A stretch of 11,092 bases of DNA, from the NCBI GenBank assembly GCA_035702665.1, contig DASSQD010000103.1:1-11092 (forward strand), read 5' to 3'. Positions within the stretch are counted from its first letter, which is position 1; each line of letters opens with the position of its first letter. The DNA is from VBDM01 sp035702665. Its GTDB lineage: Bacteria > Pseudomonadota > Gammaproteobacteria > Burkholderiales > SG8-39. Under the pieces are notes generated by a model. The model saw only the letters and a program-made list of their open reading frames with translations, ran no database searches and was not told where the DNA came from. This document shows, piece by piece, positions 1 through 7,600 of this stretch. A program made the translations under genes and the position numbers.

Positions 1-3000
1 CGCGCCCTCGGGGTCGCTCATCAGCAGCGACTCGGTGAGCTCGAACTGAACCAGCGCGGGGTCGACAGCGGCCTCGCGCAGGGCGTGTCTCACGGTCGCT
101 TCGAAGTCCTTCTGCTGGAATTGGCGGGCCGATAGATTGACCGTGACGGGCTTGACCGGCAGTCCCTCGCGCTGCCAAGACCGGATCTGTGCGCACACCT
201 CGTGCAGCACCCATTCGCCCACCTGCACGATGAGCCCGGCGTCTTCGAGGACCGAGACGAATTCTCCGGGCAGGACCAAGCCTCTCTCGCGGTGCCGCCA
301 GCGCAGCAGCGCCTCGAAGCCGCACATGGACCGCGTCCTGAGATCCACCTTGGGCTGATAGTGGAGCAGGAACTCCTGGTGCTCTATCGCGCGGCGAAGC
401 GCCGCCTCCATGTGGACTCGCGCCAGCGCCCGCTCGTTCATCTCGCGGGTGAAGTACTGGTAGGTGTTGCGCCCCTGCTCCTTGGCGCGGTACATGGCCG
501 TGTCCGCATTCATCACCAGCGCTTCGGGGTTGTCTCCGTCGGCCGGGAACAAGGTGATGCCTATGCTCGCGCTCACGTAGGTATCGTGCGCGTCGAGCTT
601 GAAGGGCTGGCCGAGCGCGTCGAGCACCTTCTGCGCGACCACGCCCGCGTCGCCCGGCTTGGCGAGGTCGGTCACGATGGCGCCGAATTCATCCCCGCCG
701 AAGCGGCCGACCGTATCGCCCGCCCGCACGCACTGCAGCAGCCGCATCGCGGCTTCCTGCAGGAGCTTGTCACCGGCGCTGTGTCCCTGCGTGTCGTTGA
801 CGAGCTTGAAGCGGTCCAGGTCGATGAACAGCACCGCCATGGGGCTGCCCCCGCGCCGCGCGTGCGCCATCGTCTTCAGCAGGCGGTCGTGGAACAGCTG
901 ACGGTTGGGCAGCCCCGTGAGCGAGTCGAACTGCGCGAGGCGCTCGAGGCGTTCCTGCGCGTTCTTGCGCTCGATCGCGACCGCCAGTGTGTTCGCCACG
1001 CTCTGCAGGAAGCTCGCGTCGTCCGGATCGAAGCGCAGCTTGGTGCGCGCGTGCGCGCTCAGGATGCCGTAGGTTCCCGCGGTTCCGAAAATGGGCACCT
1101 GGATGCCGCTGCGCACGCCGAGCTTGAGCAGCGGGGACTCCGGAAAGCGCTCGTCCTTGGGCAGGTCGTCGATGATGAGGGGCTCGCGATGCGAGAGCAC
1201 GTACTCGAGGCGCCCTCCGGGGCGGATGGCCACCGCCGGGCGCGTTTTCATGTCCTCGGGCCAGCCCGACGCGGCCTTCAGCAGAAGGTGCTTGCCGCTC
1301 CGGTCGAGTTCGAGCACGGTGCAGTAGTCGGCCTTGAGCGACACCGACACCAGCTCCACCGCACGCTTGAGCACGTCCTCGACGTCGGTGCTCGCGAAAG
1401 CCTGCTGGCCGAATTCGGCGATCAGGCGCTGGCGCATGGCCTGGTTGTGGATTCTCTCCTCTGCCTGCTTGCGTGAGCTGATGTCGGCCATCGCGCCGAT
1501 CATGCGCACCGCCTTGCCCGACTCGTCGCGGATCACCTGCCCGCGGTCGAGCACGTGGATCCAGTCCCCGTTCCCGCTGTGGAAGCGGTATTCGTCGCTC
1601 CAGTTCTCGCCGCCCGAGCCGATCACGCGGTGCACACCCGCGATCACGCGCCCCTGGTCGTCGGGGTGGATGCCCTGGTACCACGACTGGATGCTGCGGT
1701 CCGTGCTGTCGCGGTCCAGTCCGAACACCTTGTTGTAGTTCTCGTTCCACCAGATCTCGTCGGTCTCGAGGTCCCAGTCCCAGATGACGTCGTTGGTCGC
1801 GCGCACGGCCATGTCGAAGCGCTCGTTGCTCTGGCGCAGCGCCTCCTCCTGCGCGATGCGCTCGCGGATGTCCCGCGCCGTCGCGACGATGATCCAGTCG
1901 TCCCCCGAGCGCATGACGCGACGCCGCGATTCGAACGGCAAGGTCGAGCCGTCCTTGCAGCGATAGAAGCTTCTCATGCCCTGGGTGGTGCCGGTCGCGA
2001 TCATGTCGTCGTAGGTGCGCGCCAGCTCGTCGCGCGTGATCGGAAGGATCTGATCGGTGGTCATCGCGAGCAGCTCCGCGCGCGTGTAGCCGAGATTGCG
2101 GCAGACCGTCTCGTTCACGTCGATGAAGCGCATGGTCTTGCGATCGACGAGCAGGATCATGTCGTCCGACATGTCCATGGATGCCCGGAAGCGGCGAAGC
2201 ACCTCCTCGCTGCGCTTGCTCTCGGTGATGTCGCGCCCGATTCCGCGGTAACCGCGGAAGCGCCCCTGCGCGTCGAAGATCGGAGTGCCGCTGATGCTCG
2301 CGACCCTCATGTTGCCGTGCTCGTCGATGCGCTGCCACTGCAGGTCGCGGAACGGCTGGTGCGCCTCGAGCGCAGCGCGGTGCGGCGCCCAGTCCGCCTC
2401 GGTCATGTTGGCCGTCGGCAGCTCCCAGCGGGTCTTGCCGAGGAGCGAGTCCATCGCCGGGCCGAGGCGACGGTGCAGGTTGTCGGAGAACATCGTGAAG
2501 CGGAAATTCTCGTCCTGCTCCCAGTACCAGTCGGAGGAAAGCTCGGTGAGGTTGCGGAAGCGCTCTTCGCTCTGGCGCAGGACCTCCTCGGCCTCCTTGC
2601 GCTGCAGGTACTGCCCGATCTGGGTGCCGATGACGTGGATCGCCTGCAGCAGGCCCTCGTCGGGCTCGCGGATCTCGCGGCTGTTGAAGGCGAGCACCCC
2701 GATCGTCTTCCCTTCCGTATTGACCGGAAAGACGAAGGCGCCGTGCATACCCGCTTCGGACGCGATCGTCTTCCGCGACGCCCGCGAGTCGTGCTCGACG
2801 TCGGCGACCCAAAGCGGCTCGCCGGTTTGCCATACGATTCCGGCGATTCCCACTCCCGGCGTGTAGGTGACGCGCCGCGAACGCTCGATGTAGAGGTCGA
2901 ACTGCGGGCCGGGCTTGCTCCAGAATTCGGCCAAGCGCATCACACCGGCGTTTTCGTCCACGCGGAAAAAACGTCCGCAGTCCCAGTGCAGGGCTTCGCA

Positions 3001-3156
3001 TACCGTTCGAATCGCCGCCGTCAGAGCCGCCGACGCGGTGTCGGCTTCGGTGACGCAGCGCGAGACCGTGTGCTCGAGCCGCAGCAGGAGCTCGGCGCGC
3101 TTAGGCGCGATCGGGCGGCGCGCGATTCCGGGTTTGAGTCGGGCAGACTCTCTCAT
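1..3156 (-). CDS. GAF/PAS sensor with GGDEF and EAL domains (c-di-GMP cyclase/phosphodiesterase), 3' end missing
   Basis: The frame is open for 1052 codons and leaves the window inside the EAL domain; roughly 115-120 residues are probably missing. Order read from translation: GAF about 22-182, PAS 195-313, PAS 314-433, PAS 434-567, GAF 573-730, GGDEF about 744-906, EAL from about 920. The cyclase motif GGDEF is at 820-824, with the product-inhibition RxxD site (RAGD, 811-814) at the canonical five-residue spacing. The EAL domain shows E948-A949-L950, N1007 (NLSARQ) and E1039/T1041 (ELTES), which match metal/catalytic positions of active phosphodiesterases; the later catalytic residues are outside the window. 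There is no signal peptide or membrane segment, so it is a cytoplasmic sensor. ATG 3156 is the first possible start, because an in-frame TGA lies at 3166-3168; no Shine-Dalgarno is evident. Family membership is certain; the ligand and the net activity are unknown. Confidence 0.95.
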   Translation of the reverse strand, partial: MRESARLKPGIARRPIAPKRAELLLRLEHTVSRCVTEADTASAALTAAIRTVCEALHWDCGRFFRVDENAGVMRLAEFWSKPGPQFDLYIERSRRVTYTPGVGIAGIVWQTGEPLWVADVEHDSRASRKTIASEAGMHGAFVFPVNTEGKTIGVLAFNSREIREPDEGLLQAIHVIGTQIGQYLQRKEAEEVLRQSEERFRNLTELSSDWYWEQDENFRFTMFSDNLHRRLGPAMDSLLGKTRWELPTANMTEADWAPHRAALEAHQPFRDLQWQRIDEHGNMRVASISGTPIFDAQGRFRGYRGIGRDITESKRSEEVLRRFRASMDMSDDMILLVDRKTMRFIDVNETVCRNLGYTRAELLAMTTDQILPITRDELARTYDDMIATGTTQGMRSFYRCKDGSTLPFESRRRVMRSGDDWIIVATARDIRERIAQEEALRQSNERFDMAVRATNDVIWDWDLETDEIWWNENYNKVFGLDRDSTDRSIQSWYQGIHPDDQGRVIAGVHRVIGSGGENWSDEYRFHSGNGDWIHVLDRGQVIRDESGKAVRMIGAMADISSRKQAEERIHNQAMRQRLIAEFGQQAFASTDVEDVLKRAVELVSVSLKADYCTVLELDRSGKHLLLKAASGWPEDMKTRPAVAIRPGGRLEYVLSHREPLIIDDLPKDERFPESPLLKLGVRSGIQVPIFGTAGTYGILSAHARTKLRFDPDDASFLQSVANTLAVAIERKNAQERLERLAQFDSLTGLPNRQLFHDRLLKTMAHARRGGSPMAVLFIDLDRFKLVNDTQGHSAGDKLLQEAAMRLLQCVRAGDTVGRFGGDEFGAIVTDLAKPGDAGVVAQKVLDALGQPFKLDAHDTYVSASIGITLFPADGDNPEALVMNADTAMYRAKEQGRNTYQYFTREMNERALARVHMEAALRRAIEHQEFLLHYQPKVDLRTRSMCGFEALLRWRHRERGLVLPGEFVSVLEDAGLIVQVGEWVLHEVCAQIRSWQREGLPVKPVTVNLSARQFQQKDFEATVRHALREAAVDPALVQFELTESLLMSDPEGA

Positions 3157-3214
3157 GTCGTGAATTCAAGCACCATCCGTGCCGCCTTGCGAATCAACGG
3201 TCGCGCGAATCGCG
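3157..3214 (-). other. 58-bp gap between the cyclase and sensor genes
   Basis: The gap is short and lies between two minus-strand c-di-GMP genes. I see no hairpin followed by a T-run, so read-through from the cyclase gene is plausible. The heptamer gcgaatc occurs twice (3189-3195 and 3205-3211). The closest purine-rich stretch to the sensor start is too far upstream to act as a normal ribosome binding site. No convincing promoter was found. Confidence 0.5.
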
Positions 3215-4546
3215 CTACCGCATTACCCGGTTGCGCCCTGCGCGCTTGGCGCGATACAGCGCCTCGTCCGCGGCGCGGATGACGAGCGGGGGCCGGATGA
3301 GCGTGTCGTCGCGCTCGGCGACCCCGATGCTCACTGTAACCGACAAGGTCTTCTCGGGAGTCCGCGCCGCGCGAAGCCGCGATCCGGCTTCTCTCTCCCT
3401 GGGTCGATCCCCCCCGCGAACGGCTATTCTATAGTCCTCGATGTCCTTGCGCAGTTTTTCCAGGTGCGGCAGCGCCTCCTCGAGGGTGCGCTCGGAGAAC
3501 AGCACGCAGAACTCCTCCCCGCCGTAGCGGTACGACAAGCCCCCGCCTTCGATCCTCGCCAGACGCGCGGCAACGATCTTGAGCACCTGGTCGCCGACGT
3601 GGTGGCCGTGGGCGTCGTTGAACTGCTTGAAGTGGTCCACGTCGATCATCGCGATGGCGTAGCGGGGACCCAGTCCCGCCAGGCGCTCGTCGAGGGCGCG
3701 CCGGCTCGGAAGGTTCGTCAGCTCGTCGCGGAACGCGAGCCGGTGCGATTCCTGGAGGACCGCGGCGAGGAGCATCACGCCCGCGGCCGATATGAAGGAG
3801 CTGAACACTCCCGGCACGTTCGCCCACTGGCACCCCAGGAAGAACGCGATCAGCGCCGAGGCGATTCCGATGTCGACCGGGCGCGGCTCCTTGCGAAGCT
3901 CCTTGGGGCCCCGGCGGGGCCAGGCTCTCGCGAGGGCGGCCAAAAACGCGGCGGCGATCATGACGCCGGCCGCCGGGGGCGTACGGGGCCCGCGCAGCAG
4001 CCAGTGGTCCAGCACGTCGCGCCACGCGGTTCCGGAGAGGCTGGAGCGGCCGGAGGTCGCGATCCAGAACACGATCAGGATCTCGGCCAGCGCGACGAGC
4101 AGCCAGCGGTAGTTGCGGTGCTGGCGCACTCCCCCGTCCGGGAACCAGCTGGCAAGGAGCACGTTGAAGGGAACGATCACGGCGAACGCCGTGGACACGG
4201 CGCGCACGGCGAAGCTTTTCGTGCCGAAGTCCGCCGCCACGCTGTAGCCGGCGAAGGCGGCGAGGAGCGAAACCAGCATGATCAGGGCGCGGCCGCGGTT
4301 GAACCAGGCGCTGATCGCCACGCCGAGGAGCAGAATCACGTACGGCCCGACGACCATCAGGCTCGAAAGCGAAGAGGGAAGGGACGGACCCGCGGCCAGG
4401 GCGAGCGCGGCCGCCAGCAAGATGGCGGCCGGCACCGCGACCGGACGCAGGATTCGGGGCAAGCTCTCCACTGCGACCGGAATGAGCCGAACGATTCCCT
4501 GACTGGCCTTGGCTATCTTGGCTTCCCGACGTCGTTTCCGGGGCAT
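3215..4546 (-). CDS. Membrane diguanylate cyclase (eight predicted TM segments plus GGEEF domain)
   Basis: The 443-residue protein is complete. After a basic N-terminus (PRKRRR) come about eight hydrophobic segments, near 36-53, 63-82, 87-105, 117-134, 147-163, 192-209, 226-243 and 246-264, forming an inner-membrane sensor region that I cannot assign to a named MASE family. The C-terminal cyclase domain, about 266-443, has DELTNLPSRR (274-283), IDVDHFKQFND (301-311), the active-site motif GGEEF (342-346) and VTVSIGVAE (403-411), so it should convert two GTP to c-di-GMP. The position of the inhibitory RxxD site reads EGGG (333-336), so classical feedback inhibition is not expected. An Arg-rich stretch at 380-400 lengthens the domain before the VTVSIGVA strand. 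In-frame TAA at 4562-4564 makes ATG 4546 the first available start; no Shine-Dalgarno is visible. It lies 71 bp after uvrA and 58 bp before the sensor gene, so co-transcription is possible. Confidence 0.93.
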   Translation of the reverse strand: MPRKRRREAKIAKASQGIVRLIPVAVESLPRILRPVAVPAAILLAAALALAAGPSLPSSLSSLMVVGPYVILLLGVAISAWFNRGRALIMLVSLLAAFAGYSVAADFGTKSFAVRAVSTAFAVIVPFNVLLASWFPDGGVRQHRNYRWLLVALAEILIVFWIATSGRSSLSGTAWRDVLDHWLLRGPRTPPAAGVMIAAAFLAALARAWPRRGPKELRKEPRPVDIGIASALIAFFLGCQWANVPGVFSSFISAAGVMLLAAVLQESHRLAFRDELTNLPSRRALDERLAGLGPRYAIAMIDVDHFKQFNDAHGHHVGDQVLKIVAARLARIEGGGLSYRYGGEEFCVLFSERTLEEALPHLEKLRKDIEDYRIAVRGGDRPREREAGSRLRAARTPEKTLSVTVSIGVAERDDTLIRPPLVIRAADEALYRAKRAGRNRVMR

Positions 4547-4617
4547 CCCCGGGCGCCAGAATTACAGATTCCGCAGGCGAGCACAATGGACGAGTTCGCA
4601 AACGGTGGCACGCGATC
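4547..4617 (-). promoter_or_regulatory. uvrA-cyclase gap with a weak promoter-like -10
   Basis: A TGTAAT hexamer (minus strand, 4561-4566) matches the sigma-70 -10 consensus at five of six positions and lies 14 nt before the cyclase ATG. The best -35 candidate, TTGTGC (4581-4586), is only 14 bp upstream, which is shorter than the usual 16-18. No terminator hairpin with a T-run follows the uvrA stop codon. The gap may hold a weak internal promoter or may simply be read through. Confidence 0.2.
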
Positions 4618-7600
4618 CTAGGCGGGCGGCTGCGCGCGGCGATCCTTCAGGAAGCTCCTCAACACCTCCGCCGTGTGCCCGCCTTGCCGCGGCGCGACCA
4701 GAGCCTCGGGCGGCCCCTGCGCGACGACGCGGCCGCCCGCCTCCCCGCCCTCCGGCCCGAGATCGATGATCCAGTCCGCCTCGGCGATGATGTCGAGGTT
4801 GTGCTCGATCACCACCAGGGTGTTGCCCGCATCGACCAGGCGATGCAGCACGCGGATCAGCTTTTCGACGTCGGCCATGTGCAGGCCGACCGTGGGCTCG
4901 TCGAGCACGTAGAGCGTGTGCTTGTCCGCGCCGTTCGGGCGCACCTTCGCGAGTTCGGTCACGAGCTTGATTCGCTGCGCCTCGCCGCCCGAGAGCGTGG
5001 GGCTCTGCTGGCCGAGCGTGAGGTACCCCAGGCCGATGTCCCGCAGCAGCCGCAGCGCGTGATGCGTCGACGCATGCGCCGCGAAGAATTCGGCCGCCTC
5101 GTCGACGCTCATCGCGAGCACTTCGCCTATCGTCCTCCCCCTCCAGCGCACGGCCAAGGTCTCGGGGTTGAAGCGAGCGCCGCCGCAGGCCTCGCAGGCG
5201 ACGCGCACGTCCGGCAGGAAGCTCATCTCGATCTTGCGGATACCCTGGCCCTCGCATTCCTCGCAGCGCCCGCCCTTGGTGTTGAACGAGAACCGCGACG
5301 CGCTCCAGCCGCGCATGCGCGCGTCGTTCGTGTCGGCGAACAGGCGCCGGATGGCGTCCCAGAAGCCGACGTAGGTCGCGGGGCACGAGCGAGGGGTCTT
5401 GCCGATGGGCGTCTGGTCGACTTCGAGCACGCGCCCGACGTGCTCCACGCCGCGCATCGTGTCGCACCCCGCGAGCGGCGCGCTTTTCCCGTTGCGAGGC
5501 CCGCCTAACGCCCTTGCGAGGTTGTCGTACAGCACGTCGCGCGCGAGCGTCGACTTGCCCGACCCCGAGACGCCGGTGATGACGCACAGGCGGCCCAGGG
5601 GCAGGCGCACGTCGAGATCCTTCAGGTTGTGCAGCGAGGCCCCCTCGATCTCGAGCGCCGGCACGTACCGGGTCACCGGGCGCCCGGGTTGGAGCGGGTG
5701 CCTGAGCGGATGGGCGAGGAACTTTCCCGTAAGCGAATCGGGCCGCCGCATCAGCTCCTCGGCCGTGCCCTCGGCGATGACGCGGCCGCCCTGCCGGCCG
5801 GCGCCCGGACCCAGATCGAGGACGTGCGCAGCGCGCCGGATCGTGTCCTCGTCGTGCTCGACGACGACCAGGGTGTTGCCCTTCTTCTGGAGCTTCTCCA
5901 GGGTGTCGAGGAGGATTCGGTTGTCGCGGGGATGAAGGCCGATGGTGGGCTCGTCGAGGATGTAGCACACGCCGCGCAGGTTCGAGCCGAGCTGCGAGGC
6001 GAGCCGGATCCTCTGCGCTTCGCCGCCCGAAAGGGTAGGCGCCGAGCGGTCGAGCGACAGGTAGGCGAGCCCGACCTCGCTCAGGAAGGCGAGGCGCGAG
6101 CGCAGCTCGGCGACGATGTCGCGCGCGATCTCCGCTTCGCGGCCCGACAGCGCGATGTCGCGGAAGACCGCGGCGAGCTTCGCCACGGGGAGCGAGGCGA
6201 GCTCGGAGATCGAGCGGCCCTGCCATCGTACGGCGAGCGCCTCCGGGTTGAGGCGCGCACCCGCGCACGCCGCGCAGGCCTCGTCCACCTCCAGCCATTC
6301 GATCCAGGAGTCGAGCACGTGGTCCTCGGTGCCGCTCCGCTCGCGCTCCTCGTCCCATTCGACTGCCGCGAGCGACAAGCCGGTTCCATAGCATTCGGGG
6401 CACCAGCCGTGCTTGGAATTGAAGGAGAAGAGCCGCGGATCGGGCTCGGCGAAGCTGCGCCCGCAGTTCGGACAGGCGCGCTTGGTCGAGAACACGCGCA
6501 TCGGCAACGCGACCTCGACGCGAGAAGCGCGCGACTGCTGCGCGGCCTCTTGCAGGCGGTCGAGCCCGGAGAGGACGTGCACCACGCCTCTGCCGTGCTC
6601 GAGGGCGCGCGCGAGCGCCGCGCGCAGCTCGGCCTCCTGCTCCGCCGAGACGCGCAGGTCCGCGACCGGGAGCTCGATCGTGTGCTCCTGGAAGCGCGAC
6701 AGGCGCGGCCACTTGTCGGTGGGCAGGAACTCGCCGTCGACGCGCAGGAACGCATAGCCCTTCCCTCGCGCCCACTTGGCGAGATCGGTGTAGTAGCCCT
6801 TGCGGTTCGATACCAGCGGCGCGAGCATGCCGACGCGCTCGCCCTTGTACTCGCGCAGGATGCGTGCGGCGATCGCCTGCTCGCTCTGCGGCTCGATCGG
6901 CACATTGCAGTCGGGACAGTGCTGCACGCCGAGCTTGACGTAGAGCAGGCGCAGGAAGTGATAGATCTCTGTGAGCGTCGCCACGGTGCTCTTGCGCCCG
7001 CCGCGGCTCGTGCGCTGCTCGATCGCCACGGTCGGCGGGATGCCGAAGATCGCGTCCACGTCGGGGCGAGCGGCGCCCTGCACGAACTGGCGCGCGTAGG
7101 CGTTCAGCGATTCGAGGTACCTGCGCTGGCCTTCGGCGAAGAGAATGTCGAACGCGAGGGTGGACTTGCCCGAGCCCGAGACGCCGGTGACCACGGTGAA
7201 CTCGTTGCGCGGGATCTCGACGTCGATCGATCGAAGGTTGTGCTCGCGGGCGTTGTGGATGCGGATGGCGCCGTTGATCTTCGACTGCAGCGGGATGCCC
7301 GGCTCGCGCGCGACCGGCGCCGCGCCTTTTCCGAGCGCCGATTCGTATTCGCGGAGCGCCCTGCCGGTGTGCGAGACCGGGTGCTTCGCGACCTCGGCCG
7401 GCGTGCCCGAGCAGACGATCGCCCCGCCCGCGTCGCCGCCTTCGGGGCCGAGGTCGAGGATCCAGTCGGAGGCGCGGATGACGTCGAGGTTGTGCTCGAT
7501 CACGACCAGCGAATGCCCCGCGGCGATGAGCTGGCGGAACGCCGCGAGCAGCTTGGAGACATCGTCGAAGTGCAGGCCGGTGGTGGGCTCGTCGAAAAGG

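Noticed and set aside
770..3001. 743-codon minus-strand frame overlapping the sensor gene
   Set aside because: It is a shifted-frame shadow. The real frame reads continuously through GAF, PAS, GGDEF and EAL domains and was missed only because it leaves the window without a stop.
1555..3282. 575-codon plus-strand frame, with others at 202-1476, 3179-4621 and 8311-9783
   Set aside because: All are antisense to well-supported genes, show no domain or ribosome binding site, and have the same antisense composition bias.
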